Shown here piece after piece: positions 35,215 to 45,018 of a stretch of 64,000 nucleotides of DNA. Under the pieces are notes generated by a model. That model made no database searches, was not told where the DNA came from, and saw only the letters and a program-made list of their open reading frames with translations. Position numbers and translations under genes: made by a program. The number at the start of each line of letters is the position of its first letter. Within the stretch, counting starts at the first letter, position 1. Origin of the DNA: an uncultured Clostridia bacterium (GTDB lineage: Bacteria; Bacillota; Clostridia; Oscillospirales; Ruminococcaceae); the NCBI GenBank assembly GCA_944382875.1, contig CALWNQ010000010.1:1-64000 (forward strand). The letters run 5' to 3'.

Positions 35215-36484
35215 AATATTAGCAATTAATGGCGGAACACCTGTGCGCGCAGTCAAACTGCCGGGGCCGTATCCGGGAGCGAGCATATACGGAAAAGAAG
35301 AGGCCGACGCAGTAACCGAGGTCGTGATGCGGAAATCTCCTTTCCGGTATTACGGTGTGGATGTTGCGGGAAAAGCGCGGGAATTTGAGAAAATGTTCCG
35401 GGAACGCCACGGGAGAAAGTACGCGCTGGCCTGCAGCTCCGGAACCTCTGCTCTGATTCTTGGACTGATTGCCGTGGGCGTTCAGCCTGGGGACAAGGTG
35501 ATCGTTCCGGCAAACAGCTTTTATGCGACCGCCGGCGCTGTTACAATGGTAGGCGCTGTGCCGGTCTTCTGCGATGTCAACCACAGCATGAATATCGATC
35601 CGGAAGCGCTCGACCGCCTGATTGATCCTTTGGTCAAAGCGGTGGTAGTCGTGCCGATTCTGGGCAATCCCTGCCAGATGGACGAACTGTGCGCCGTCTG
35701 CAAAAAACACGGGGTGTATCTGATTGAAGACGCCGCTCAGTCGTGCGGTTCCAAATTCCACGGCCAATTTTCCGGCACCTTTGGCGATGTGGGAACCTTC
35801 AGCCTCCAGCTGAACAAGATCATCAGCTCCGGAGAAGGCGGTATCCTGATAATGGACGACGACCATTACTTTGAACGGGCCGCCCGTTTCCACGATCAGG
35901 GAAGTTTCCGGGAAAAAGCGCTTTTGCCGGAGCTCAAAGATCAGGAAAACCAGTACATCATCGGGCAGAACTACCGGATGAGCGAAGTGGCCGGTGCAAT
36001 CGCCTGTGAGCAGCTCAAGAAAATCGATTTTATCATCGGCCGCATGCGGGAGATCAAAAAACGGATCAAAGACGCGGTGCAGCCGGTTCTGGAAGGATAC
36101 GGGGTGGAATTCCGCACCATCATTGACGAGGACGGCGACGCCGGCAGCACCGTGATGATGTATATGCCCACCGTGGAGAAGGCACAGGCTTTCCATGACG
36201 CGCTTCGTGCGGAAAATGTTTTCTGTTCTCATCTGTATAACCGGCTTCCCATTTATGCGGCTCCGTCGCTGCTGGGACAGATTTCGGCTTATGCGAACCG
36301 TTTCCCGTTCAATCAGCTTACCGGGGAAGATAAAGTGGAGTATCACATGGGAATGTGCCCGGTTGCGGAGGACCTGCTCTCCCGCAATGTGATGATCCCG
36401 CTTGCTCCTGCTTTTACCGATCAGGATACCGAAGACATTATTACGGCAGTTTTGAAAGTCGCAAACGGCATTTTGGCAGAATAA
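35207..36484 (+). CDS. DegT/DnrJ/EryC1/StrS family aminotransferase (425 aa)
   Basis: PLP fold type I sugar aminotransferase. LACSSGTSALILGL binds cofactor phosphate, LIEDAAQSCGSKF holds the Asp that pairs with the pyridine N, and the Schiff-base lysine is in FSLQLNKIISSGEGG. AAGGAGG precedes the ATG, which overlaps the mannosidase stop by 8 bp. Such enzymes usually transaminate keto-sugars; in a breakdown locus it may act in reverse on an amino sugar or on an inosose. Confidence 0.88.
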   Translation: MNEILAINGGTPVRAVKLPGPYPGASIYGKEEADAVTEVVMRKSPFRYYGVDVAGKAREFEKMFRERHGRKYALACSSGTSALILGLIAVGVQPGDKVIVPANSFYATAGAVTMVGAVPVFCDVNHSMNIDPEALDRLIDPLVKAVVVVPILGNPCQMDELCAVCKKHGVYLIEDAAQSCGSKFHGQFSGTFGDVGTFSLQLNKIISSGEGGILIMDDDHYFERAARFHDQGSFREKALLPELKDQENQYIIGQNYRMSEVAGAIACEQLKKIDFIIGRMREIKKRIKDAVQPVLEGYGVEFRTIIDEDGDAGSTVMMYMPTVEKAQAFHDALRAENVFCSHLYNRLPIYAAPSLLGQISAYANRFPFNQLTGEDKVEYHMGMCPVAEDLLSRNVMIPLAPAFTDQDTEDIITAVLKVANGILAE

Positions 36485-36547
36485 AAAAACGCGGAGGCAT
36501 TTTCATGTCTCCGCTGTTTCCGTATTTGTTGGCAGGAGGAATGTTGG

Positions 36548-37879
36548 ATGAAAGAAGAGTGGAAAGAACAGGTTTGCCGGCAGATCGACGCGGACCGGGA
36601 AGAACTGGCGCAGATTGTTCGGGACCTGAGCCGGATGCCGGAACTCGGCTATAAAGAATACCGGACCAGCGCGTATGTCCGGGAAAAACTGGAAGGATTG
36701 GGGCTGAACTGCCGGACAGGGCTTGCCCGGACCGGTCTGCGGGCTACGGCAAAAGGAAGATCCTCCGCCTGGAATGTGGCGGTTCTGGGGGAGCTGGACG
36801 CGGTGATCAGCCCCTCTCATCCCGAAGCGGATGAAAAAACCGGCGCTGCCCATGCCTGCGGCCACCATGTCCAGCTGGCCAATATGCTGGGTGTGGCAAG
36901 CGCGCTGATTCGGAGCGGAGTTTTGCCCCAGCTCGACGGAGATGTCACTTTTTTTGCAGTGCCGGCCGAAGAATTTGTCGAGATGGAATACCGGCAAAAG
37001 CTCCGGCAGGAGGGGGAAATCCGCTATCTTTCCGGAAAACAGGAATTGATCCGTTTGGGCGCTTTTGAGGATATTCATGCCGCCATGATGGTTCATTCTC
37101 ATTCCGCCACCCCGGCTCGCCGGCTCTTTTTGCAGGGCGGAAGTATGGGCTTTGTGGCAAAACAGATCCGCTTTCTGGGAAAAGAGGCGCACGCCGGCGG
37201 AGCGCCGCATCAGGGAATCAACGCGCTGAATGCGGCAATGGCGGCCATGATGTGCATACACGCCAACCGGGAGACATTCCGGGACGAGGACGGCATCCGG
37301 GTGCATCCGATTCTGACCAAAGGCGGCGATCTGGTCAATGTGGTGCCGGCTGATGTGCAGATGGAAACCTATGTCCGCGCCCGCAACATCGAGGCGCTTT
37401 CGGAAGCCTGCCGCAAGGTGGACCGTTCGATTCACGGGGCGTGCTACGCAATCGGAGCGAAGAGCGTGATCGACAATATGCCGGGACAGCTTCCGCTCCG
37501 GCAAAATCCGGCGCTGTCCCGCCTCTTTCGCGAAAACAGCGCTCGTTTCTTTACCCAAGAAGAAATCCAGACCGGCGTTGATCTGGTCGGCTCTACCGAT
37601 ATGGGGGATTTAACCCATCTGATTCCCTGTATCCACCCGACAGTGGGCGGTTATGCCGGCAATGCGCACAGCAAGGATTTTTGCATTGCGGACTGGGAAA
37701 CCGCGGTTCTGCTTCCCACCAAAATGATGGCGATGACTTTGATTGACCTTTTGGCAGACGGCGGCTCCATGATGGCGGAAATCCAAAGGGATTTTGCGCC
37801 TGCGATGACCAGAGAGCAATACTGCGCCTATTTGGACGAACAGTTTACATCGGTGCGGCAGCCTGCTATCACCGGCTGA
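36548..37879 (+). CDS. M20 family amidohydrolase/peptidase (443 aa)
   Basis: Metal site residues appear in VLGELDAV, AAHACGHHVQ and AVPAEEFVE, with the dimerisation domain about residues 205-330 (GGAPHQGINALNAAMAAM). The motif set resembles N-acyl-amino-acid and p-aminobenzoyl-glutamate hydrolases (AbgB-like). It might remove an acyl group from an amino sugar or an amino-acid conjugate from the imported glycan. Its 3' end overlaps the convergent TetR gene by 11 bp. Confidence 0.86.
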   Translation: MKEEWKEQVCRQIDADREELAQIVRDLSRMPELGYKEYRTSAYVREKLEGLGLNCRTGLARTGLRATAKGRSSAWNVAVLGELDAVISPSHPEADEKTGAAHACGHHVQLANMLGVASALIRSGVLPQLDGDVTFFAVPAEEFVEMEYRQKLRQEGEIRYLSGKQELIRLGAFEDIHAAMMVHSHSATPARRLFLQGGSMGFVAKQIRFLGKEAHAGGAPHQGINALNAAMAAMMCIHANRETFRDEDGIRVHPILTKGGDLVNVVPADVQMETYVRARNIEALSEACRKVDRSIHGACYAIGAKSVIDNMPGQLPLRQNPALSRLFRENSARFFTQEEIQTGVDLVGSTDMGDLTHLIPCIHPTVGGYAGNAHSKDFCIADWETAVLLPTKMMAMTLIDLLADGGSMMAEIQRDFAPAMTREQYCAYLDEQFTSVRQPAITG

Positions 37880-38477
37880 TATACTGCAGCACCATATTGG
37901 TGACGTCGTTCACCCTGCTTTCCATGTTGGCCGGAAGATTCAAATCCATGTGCAGCACTCTGGACAAAGTGTGGAGATTGGAAAAATAATTGAAGGAACA
38001 GGAAATCAGGGTTAAAATCACCTGCTTTTCATCTACATCCTGCCGAATTTTCCCCAGCTCTTTTCCTCTTTGAATCAGGCTGGAGATGGAGTTTACCATG
38101 ATGTCCCGGATTCCGCCGAAAGCATCCAGTTTGAGATGGGTGCCATTTTCCAGGTTCTCCCACATCAGCATCCGTACAAATTCCGGATGGGTATGTAAAA
38201 ACTGAAAATAGGTGGCGACTATGGAGCGAAGCGCTTCCTCGTAATCGCCGTTTCCGGAAAAGATGAGATTCTCCTCCTGATTCAGATCCTGATATACCGC
38301 CTCCAGTACAAACGTATAGAGGGTTTCCTTGTTGCCGTAATACTCGTACAGCATCCGTTTGTTGATCTGTGCTTCGGCGGCAATCTCGTCAATTCTGGCC
38401 CCATATAGTCCTTTTTGGGAAAATTGGTGTTTAGCTGCTTCCAGAATTTTTTTCTTGGTAATTTCAGATTTTTTCAA
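37869..38477 (-). CDS. TetR family regulator (202 aa)
   Basis: N-terminal HTH (TKKKILEAAKHQFSQKGLYGARIDEIAAEAQINKRMLYEYYGNKETLY) is typical. The C-terminal ligand domain (HTHPEFVRMLMWENLENGTH) is of the TetR_C YsiA/AefR-like type. It is divergent from the epimerase operon; a palindrome in the shared intergenic region at 38644-38659 is the likely operator. It probably represses the downstream catabolic genes. Confidence 0.87.
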   Translation of the reverse strand: MKKSEITKKKILEAAKHQFSQKGLYGARIDEIAAEAQINKRMLYEYYGNKETLYTFVLEAVYQDLNQEENLIFSGNGDYEEALRSIVATYFQFLHTHPEFVRMLMWENLENGTHLKLDAFGGIRDIMVNSISSLIQRGKELGKIRQDVDEKQVILTLISCSFNYFSNLHTLSRVLHMDLNLPANMESRVNDVTNMVLQYISR

Positions 38478-38643
38478 TCATCATCACATCCATTTTTCTT
38501 GAAGTCAGTAACAAAACATTTACTTACAAATAGTGTAACATATTCACAAATCTATCCGCAAGAAAATTTTAGCAAAATAGTGGGAAACATCAACATTATC
38601 CAAAAATAAATCAAGAAAATTCATGTGGAAGATGCTAAAATAT

Positions 38644-38659
38644 AACCAACCGGTTAGTT
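38644..38659. promoter_or_regulatory. Candidate TetR operator
   Basis: Imperfect 16-bp palindrome AACCAACCGGTTAGTT centred on CCGG (one mismatch pair). It follows TAAAATATAA, a likely -10 for the epimerase operon, so a bound repressor would block initiation. Confidence 0.6.
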
Positions 38660-38690
38660 TTATTGCCCGGTGGGAAGGAGTTATGAAAGT

Positions 38691-39707
38691 ATGTGGACAG
38701 AGGAAAAATTAGACGGCATGCTGACAGAACCTTCGGCCGCTTTGGTGGAGGATGTCAGAAATATAAAAGGGGATTTGATGATTTTGGGCGCAGGAGGAAA
38801 AATGGGCCCGACCCTTGCGCTTTTGGCCAAAAAGGCATTCGATCAGGCTGGAAATCCCGGACGGGTGATTGCGGTTTCCCGTTTCAGCGATCCGATTGCC
38901 AAAAAGCTGCTGGAAGATCATCAGATTGAAACAATTTCGGTTGATCTGATGGAAAAAGGCAGCCTGGAAAAACTGCCCGACGCAGAAAATATTATCTTTA
39001 TGGCCGGGCGGAAATTCGGCACCGACGGGGAGGAATACCTCACCTGGGGAATGAACGCCATTCTGCCTTCTCTGGTGATCCGGCGGTATCCGACGGCGCG
39101 ATTTGTGGTCTTTTCTTCCGGCAATATCTACCCCATGCTGCCGGCCTGGAGCGGCGGCGCTACGGAACAGACCAGACCGGATCCCGTTGGGGAATACGCC
39201 ATGTCCTGCCTGGCCAGGGAGCGGGTTTTTGAATATGCGTCCCAGGTGTATGGCACCAAAGTGTTTGTTTACCGGCTGAATTACGCAGTGGATCTGCGGT
39301 ATGGCGTTTTGTACGACATTGCGCGCAAAGTTTGGGCCGAAGAACCGGTATCGCTGGAAACGCCCTGTTTTAACTGCATTTGGCAGGGAGATGCCAATGA
39401 AATTGCGATTCGCGGTCTGCTGATGGCGGAAGTGCCTGTCCGTCGCATGAACATCACCGGGCCGGAGATTGTTTCGGTTCGGTACGCGGCCGAGATGTTT
39501 GGAAAACTTTTTGGAAAAGCGGTGCAGTTCACCGGCGTCCCGGGAGAAAAATCCCTCCTGAACAACAGCGCCGCATGTCTGGCCGCCTTTGGATATCCCA
39601 GCGTTTCGGTCCAAACCATGATCGAATGGCAAGCGGAATGGATGTTAAACGGAGGCAGAATTTTGGGAAAACCCACACACTTTGAGGAACGGAAGGGGAG
39701 TTTTTAA
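38691..39707 (+). CDS. NAD-dependent epimerase/dehydratase family protein (338 aa)
   Basis: Extended SDR fold with LMILGAGGKMGPTLA as the cofactor loop. VVFSSGNIYP holds the catalytic-type Ser region. The YxxxK motif appears as YAMSC, i.e. Tyr is kept but Lys is not in place, as in a subset of such proteins in lyase-containing glycan loci. AAGGAG at 38675-38680 fits ATG 38691; a GTG at 38670 is less likely. First gene of the operon up to the amidohydrolases. Confidence 0.82.
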   Translation: MWTEEKLDGMLTEPSAALVEDVRNIKGDLMILGAGGKMGPTLALLAKKAFDQAGNPGRVIAVSRFSDPIAKKLLEDHQIETISVDLMEKGSLEKLPDAENIIFMAGRKFGTDGEEYLTWGMNAILPSLVIRRYPTARFVVFSSGNIYPMLPAWSGGATEQTRPDPVGEYAMSCLARERVFEYASQVYGTKVFVYRLNYAVDLRYGVLYDIARKVWAEEPVSLETPCFNCIWQGDANEIAIRGLLMAEVPVRRMNITGPEIVSVRYAAEMFGKLFGKAVQFTGVPGEKSLLNNSAACLAAFGYPSVSVQTMIEWQAEWMLNGGRILGKPTHFEERKGSF

Positions 39708-40765
39708 TGAGCAGCCGTCAAGTTGCGTTGCAGATATTGAAAGAAGGAACCGTCATCCCGGCGTTGCCGCTGGCTTTGGATGAAAACCGCCAGTTTGATC
39801 CGGCACAGCAGCGGATTCTGCTCTGGTACTACCTGAATGCGGGCGTGGGCGGAATTGCGGTGGCGGTACATACCACCCAGTTTGCCATCCGCGATCCGAA
39901 AATCGGATTGTTTGCGCCGCTGCTGGAGCTTGCCTCGGAAGAAATCAGCCGTTTTGAAGCGGAAACCGGAAAAATCATCGTCAAGATTGCGGGCGTTTGC
40001 GGAAAAACCGAACAGGCTGTACAGGAAGCCGAAATTGCTGTAAAATATGGGTATGACGCTGTTTTGCTGAGTCCGGGCGGTCTTGCCGAATATACCGAGG
40101 ACGATTTTGTGGAACGCACCCGCAAGGTGGCGGATATTCTGCCGGTGATCGGCTTTTATCTCCAGCCTTCGGTGGGCGGCCGGGCGTTCTCTTTTGATTA
40201 TTGGAGCAGGATCTGCGAAATCCCCAATGTGGTTGCCATCAAGAGCGCCCCGTTTAACCGGTATCAGACGCTGGAGCTGGTGCGGGCGGCTGCGCTTTCT
40301 TCCCGGCGCGATGAGATTGCGCTGTACACCGGAAATGACGACAACATCGTGGTGGATCTGCTGACCGAGTATGCGTTTGTCCAGAATGGACAGACATACC
40401 GCAAGCGGTTTGTGGGCGGTTTGCTCGGGCACTGGGCTGTTTGGACACGCAAAGCGGTGACTTTGTTTGAAGAACTGAAGCAGTACCGGAACGGAGAGCA
40501 AATTCCCGCGGAACTCCTCACCCGCGCCGCCCAGGTTACCGACAGCAACAGCGCTTTCTTCGATACCGCAAACGGATTTGCCGGATGCATCGCCGGTATC
40601 CATGAGGTTTTGCGGCGGCAGGGGCTGATGCGCGGAATCTGGTGCCTGGATCCGGAGGAAGGCCTCTCTCCGGGACAGATGGAGGAAATCGACCGGGTAT
40701 ACCGGATGTATCCCCATCTGAACGATGACGATTTTGTCCGGGAAAATCTGCCCAGCTGGATGTAA
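39707..40765 (+). CDS. DapA-family lyase/aldolase (352 aa)
   Basis: Dihydrodipicolinate synthase/N-acetylneuraminate lyase superfamily. Schiff-base Lys is in NVVAIKSAPF, and the proton-relay Tyr is in PVIGFYLQPSV. Length exceeds DapA (about 290 aa), with a C-terminal addition. Its start overlaps the preceding stop (TAATG). In this setting it is more likely to handle a 2-keto-sugar acid than to make lysine. Confidence 0.84.
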   Translation: MSSRQVALQILKEGTVIPALPLALDENRQFDPAQQRILLWYYLNAGVGGIAVAVHTTQFAIRDPKIGLFAPLLELASEEISRFEAETGKIIVKIAGVCGKTEQAVQEAEIAVKYGYDAVLLSPGGLAEYTEDDFVERTRKVADILPVIGFYLQPSVGGRAFSFDYWSRICEIPNVVAIKSAPFNRYQTLELVRAAALSSRRDEIALYTGNDDNIVVDLLTEYAFVQNGQTYRKRFVGGLLGHWAVWTRKAVTLFEELKQYRNGEQIPAELLTRAAQVTDSNSAFFDTANGFAGCIAGIHEVLRRQGLMRGIWCLDPEEGLSPGQMEEIDRVYRMYPHLNDDDFVRENLPSWM

Positions 40766-40783
40766 CAGAAAGAAGGGATTTGC

Positions 40784-43700
40784 ATGGCGTCGCCGCATTT
40801 ATATCTGGATAACCGGGATATTCTCCGGATCTGTGAAAATCTGAATCAATACGGTTGGTACCGGCAGGCTTTTGATAAGCTGAAAGCAAACTGCGACCAG
40901 ATGCTTCAAAAGGGATTCTTTGTGCCGGAAACCTGCGGGTTTGTCTTTTACAATTCCTGCAAAAGCGATAATACGCTGCTGATTTTTGATCCGTATGATC
41001 CGGAAAACCATGTTTGCCCCACCTGTGGGATGAATTATCAGGATCCTCCGTTCCACCGGGCCTGGCAGTGTTACTACCATCAGTGGCTGGCACAGATGGC
41101 AATTCAGCTGGGCATTGTCTATTCCGTTACCAAGGATTCTTCCTATGCGGCGGCTGTCCGGAAAATGCTGATTGATTATGTGCGCCGGTATCCCTCCTAT
41201 GAAAATAACGACAACGAACTCGGCACAACCAAGGTTTTTCAGTCCACCTATATCGAATCGGTCTGGCTTTCCTATCTGACCTGCGGGTATGATCTGACCA
41301 ATGCGGACAGCTGTTATTCTGAGGAGGACCGGCAGTTGATCCTTAGAGAGCTGTTCCGTCCGTCCGCGGCTGTGATTCGGGATTACGATGAGAAATGGAA
41401 CAACCGGCAGGCTTTCAACAATTCGGGCATGTGCGCGGCCGCTATCCTCACCGAAGATGAGGAGCTGCTCCGCTACGTCCTTTACGGGGAGCACGGATTT
41501 GCGGCTCATATGGAACATTCGGTGCTTCAGGATGGTCTTTGGTATGAGGGGGATAACTACCATTTTGCCACGGTTCCTTCTCTGGTGAATATCGCGGAAA
41601 TGTGCCTGCACAACGGGCTCGACCTGTATCACAAGCGGTTTGGCGGACACTCGATTGCAGATATGTTTCTGGCGCCGCTGCAGTCCCTCCAGCCGGACTT
41701 TACCTTTCCGTCCCGCAAGGATTCTCCCTATGCGAGCCAGATTGCGCAGCGTTGGTACAGCGGCCTGTATGAGCTGGCCCACGCGCGCTATCCGGAGGAG
41801 GAGGCTTTTGGCCGCATCCTCAAGGTGATGTATGCCCGTCAGCTTCCGGAAAACGGCGATTATAAGAACGCCGCCGGATTGATGGATATTTTCACCTCTG
41901 TGCCGGCTTCCCGCAGCGATCTGGACTGGCGCGGATTTATGGCGATGGCGCCGGATCTTGGAAAGATGGACGGGGTTCCGGTTACAACTTCGGTCAATAT
42001 GAAAGGGACCGGTCTGGCTGTTTTGCGGCAGCAGCAGCAGGGCAATCATTACCTCAGCCTTGATTACGGCGATTACGGCGGCGGCCATGGACATCCGGAC
42101 CGGTTGGCGGTGACATGGTTTGCCAACGGGCGGCGCTGGCTCTGCGATTACGGAACCGGGCAGTATTATTTTGACCATCTCAACTGGTACCGTTCCACAA
42201 TTGGCCACAATACGCTGGGCATCGACGGCAGACAGCAGTCGATGATCAACGGAAGCTGCAAAATTTTCGGGGAAACGCCTGTCTGCTCGGCGGCACGCGG
42301 AGAATGTACCGGGCTGATTCCCGGCGTCAACGCAAGCCGCACCGTTCTGCTTTTGGAAAACGGCCTCTTTCTGGACTGGATGCACGGCGAATCGGGACAG
42401 CCTCACACCTACCGGAATGTTTTTCACAGTTTCGGACTGCTCCGGCTGGAAGGAAAAGCGGAGCCGGCGCAGCTGGAGGGGGAAGCTTACCGTTTTCTGC
42501 GGAATGTGCGCGGATACCAGACCAGTCAGCCGGATACGGCTGTATTTGATACCAATCAGGCTTCTTTCTATCTCCGCACGGCGGGCGGCGAGCCTATGGC
42601 GGTGTATGCGGCCGAAGCGTATGGCCCGCCAAACGCCATCCCGCAGCTGTTTCCGATGTATATTGCGGAAAAATGCGGCTGCAGCGCCGATTTTTATCAC
42701 CTTTTGGAGGACGTCCCGGCGGGCGCTTGTTCGGTGGTAACCTGTTTTGAGAAAACACCGGGCGGCTGCCGGATTCAGCTGACGGATGGGACAGAGTTCA
42801 TCGTTGGGCTTGTGGACGGAATTTCTGTCTGCCGGTATCAGAACGGCAAGCTGACCGCCTTTTCCGGATTTGGATGCCGGAATATTGCGGGGATCTGCAA
42901 GACAGAACTGACCTGCGATACGATATATGGCGAAAAAACGCCGGATGGATGGAAAATCCGGACCGATGGGCATTTTGGACAGCTGGAAACCGGGGAGCTC
43001 CTCTGCGGGGAGCCGGTATTCTGCAACGGGGAGCTGATTCCGGCGCTGCACCGCGAAGGAATTTTGTGGGAAAAGCCGCTGGCCGATGCGTTGGTTGCGG
43101 GGATTCCCAACCAAATCCCGGTGGAATTGGGGAATTTTGCCGATCAGAGTGCGGAAATTCAGCTTACAAGGGAAAATACGCCGTTCCCGTATGGTTTGGA
43201 GCTGGAAACGCCGGTTACGCTTTTGCTGGAGCCGGGCTGCCGGAAAACTGTGCCGCTTCGCCTTGTTCCCGGCGGAGAAAACAACGAAACAAGCCGGTGG
43301 CAGTTTGCGCTGCAGGAAGCCTTGTCCCTGCGGGAGGAACCTGCTTACGGCAGACAGAACGCTCTCGTCTGCGTTTACGCGCGCAATACCACCCTTTTGC
43401 CGCTGGAAGTTGCCTTTTCCTTTGGAAAAACGGTTGTGATTGCGCCGGATGAGGAGCTGCTGTTCCAGCTGGACGAAGCGGATGTTTCGATATCCGGACA
43501 ATGGCTGGAACTGGAATACACCGCCGTTTTGGCCGCTTCGGGAAAGGTTTTCCGCCGCTGTTTCCGCAAGGCGCTGGTGTCTCCGGCATGGACGGAACGG
43601 CAGATTCCGCTGGACCGCCCGGCATTTCTTCCCAATCTGCATTTGAGCGGGCCGGAATTTGTCGCGCGGAACGAACGGCACTGGACAGGAGAAGAGGATC

Positions 43701-44188
43701 TTTCCGCGGAAGGAATGCTGACTGTTTCGGGGGAAAAGAGCCTTACCCTGCGGCTGAAGGTAAAGGACGACACCGTCCTCTTTTCCGGCGGCAAATTCCC
43801 CTTTGACAACGACTGTGTGCAGCTTTGCTTCAGCAGGCCGGGAGAAGATAACGCCCGGAAGGTCTCCCGGGTGCTGTTTTTCGGCAGCGTTTCGGACGAG
43901 GCATGCAAAGTGCAGGCTGTGGAAAATATCGCCCATCCGGAAGAAATTTCACTTTCGATTCACACAGTGCCGGATGGATACGCGCTGCTGGCCGATATTC
44001 CGTTTACCTGTCTCGGCGGAACTCCCGAAAAAGGGGAGCTTTGGGGATTTGACCTGCTGGTCAATGACCGGGACAGCGGGGTAAGGCGCGATTTGCAGCT
44101 GATTTGGTCCGGCGCGCAGCCGGGCGAGCGGCTGTATCTGCGGGAAGATCATCACAATGCGGACCGGTTTGGATTGATCCGTTTTTAG
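40784..44188 (+). CDS. Heparinase II/III-like polysaccharide lyase, 1134 aa
   Basis: Order: a CPTCG segment near residue 78, an alpha-helical toroid to about residue 420 (NNRQAFNNSGMC, LWYEGDNYHF), the heparinase II/III beta-sandwich with YGGGHGHPDRLAVTWF, and a C-terminal beta domain resembling CBM9-like modules (DDTVLFSGGKFPFDNDCVQL). No signal peptide, so it acts on imported oligosaccharide in the cytoplasm. Such lyases beta-eliminate uronate linkages in heparin, alginate or similar. AAGAAGG precedes the ATG. The long tail of over 600 residues is unusual. Confidence 0.85.
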   Translation: MASPHLYLDNRDILRICENLNQYGWYRQAFDKLKANCDQMLQKGFFVPETCGFVFYNSCKSDNTLLIFDPYDPENHVCPTCGMNYQDPPFHRAWQCYYHQWLAQMAIQLGIVYSVTKDSSYAAAVRKMLIDYVRRYPSYENNDNELGTTKVFQSTYIESVWLSYLTCGYDLTNADSCYSEEDRQLILRELFRPSAAVIRDYDEKWNNRQAFNNSGMCAAAILTEDEELLRYVLYGEHGFAAHMEHSVLQDGLWYEGDNYHFATVPSLVNIAEMCLHNGLDLYHKRFGGHSIADMFLAPLQSLQPDFTFPSRKDSPYASQIAQRWYSGLYELAHARYPEEEAFGRILKVMYARQLPENGDYKNAAGLMDIFTSVPASRSDLDWRGFMAMAPDLGKMDGVPVTTSVNMKGTGLAVLRQQQQGNHYLSLDYGDYGGGHGHPDRLAVTWFANGRRWLCDYGTGQYYFDHLNWYRSTIGHNTLGIDGRQQSMINGSCKIFGETPVCSAARGECTGLIPGVNASRTVLLLENGLFLDWMHGESGQPHTYRNVFHSFGLLRLEGKAEPAQLEGEAYRFLRNVRGYQTSQPDTAVFDTNQASFYLRTAGGEPMAVYAAEAYGPPNAIPQLFPMYIAEKCGCSADFYHLLEDVPAGACSVVTCFEKTPGGCRIQLTDGTEFIVGLVDGISVCRYQNGKLTAFSGFGCRNIAGICKTELTCDTIYGEKTPDGWKIRTDGHFGQLETGELLCGEPVFCNGELIPALHREGILWEKPLADALVAGIPNQIPVELGNFADQSAEIQLTRENTPFPYGLELETPVTLLLEPGCRKTVPLRLVPGGENNETSRWQFALQEALSLREEPAYGRQNALVCVYARNTTLLPLEVAFSFGKTVVIAPDEELLFQLDEADVSISGQWLELEYTAVLAASGKVFRRCFRKALVSPAWTERQIPLDRPAFLPNLHLSGPEFVARNERHWTGEEDLSAEGMLTVSGEKSLTLRLKVKDDTVLFSGGKFPFDNDCVQLCFSRPGEDNARKVSRVLFFGSVSDEACKVQAVENIAHPEEISLSIHTVPDGYALLADIPFTCLGGTPEKGELWGFDLLVNDRDSGVRRDLQLIWSGAQPGERLYLREDHHNADRFGLIRF

Positions 44189-44200
44189 GAGGAAGATCAG

Positions 44201-45004
44201 ATGAAAAATTTTGCGGAAAAAATGGAACTGTTTTCCCGGAACCGGGTGGTCAACTGGCATGAACATGTCTGGTTCGGCGCCGACGGGGAGCTGGATGAAA
44301 AGCTGATGGACGGATTGATGGAGGATGTGGAACAGACACATACCGACCAGATCGTCTGCTCGCTGCCCATCCTGGCGCAGAAGGTCACGCCGGAAGAATT
44401 CCGTCACTGCAATGACTCCCTGGCGATTGCGCTGAAAAAATATCCGAATAAGATGAAAGGGTTTGCCTTTGTCAATCCCGGATACCGGCGGGAGACCGAT
44501 TATGAAGTCCATCGCTGCATTGAAGAGCTGGGCATGATCGGCGTAAAGCTCTATTACCAGTACCGGATTGATGATCCGGTGATGCGGGATCTGATTGAAA
44601 CCTGCATCCGGCTGGACGTCCCCATCCTGATGCACGCGAGCAAGCTCAACTATCATCCCGAGGAACAGCCGTTTGTTTCCAATGGTCCGCATTTTGCGGC
44701 GGCGGCGCGGGAGTATCCGGAAGCAACCTTTATTATGGCCCATATCAGCGGCGGCGGAGACTGGGAATGGTCTTTGAAAGCGATTGCGGACTACCCCAAC
44801 ATCTATACCGACATCAGCGGCAGTGTCTGTGATGACGGTCTGATGGAAAAAACGGTGCAGATGCTGGGAGCCAAAAGGGTGCTTTTTGGAACGGATGGTT
44901 CCTATTCGGCCTGTATCGGCAAAATGATCGGTGCGGATCTGACAGATGAGGAAAAGATTACCATTCTGAACAATCCGGATTTTGCCAGATATTTAGTCAA
45001 ATGA
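44201..45004 (+). CDS. Amidohydrolase_2 family protein, metal ligands intact (267 aa)
   Basis: TIM-barrel metal hydrolase (PF04909-type): NWHEHVW gives H-x-H, LMHASK and MAHISGGG give further His, and FGTDGSYS gives the Asp. Members open lactones or decarboxylate/hydrate small acids. GGAGG precedes the ATG. Followed directly by a paralogue that lost these residues. Confidence 0.86.
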   Translation: MKNFAEKMELFSRNRVVNWHEHVWFGADGELDEKLMDGLMEDVEQTHTDQIVCSLPILAQKVTPEEFRHCNDSLAIALKKYPNKMKGFAFVNPGYRRETDYEVHRCIEELGMIGVKLYYQYRIDDPVMRDLIETCIRLDVPILMHASKLNYHPEEQPFVSNGPHFAAAAREYPEATFIMAHISGGGDWEWSLKAIADYPNIYTDISGSVCDDGLMEKTVQMLGAKRVLFGTDGSYSACIGKMIGADLTDEEKITILNNPDFARYLVK

Positions 45005-45018
45005 GGGAGGAACGTATC

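Noticed and set aside
40799-43936. A 1045-codon open frame antisense to the heparinase-like gene
   Set aside because: It lies wholly over a recognised gene, has no ribosome site, shows no family motif and is rich in Arg/His/Pro as expected for the complement of this coding phase.
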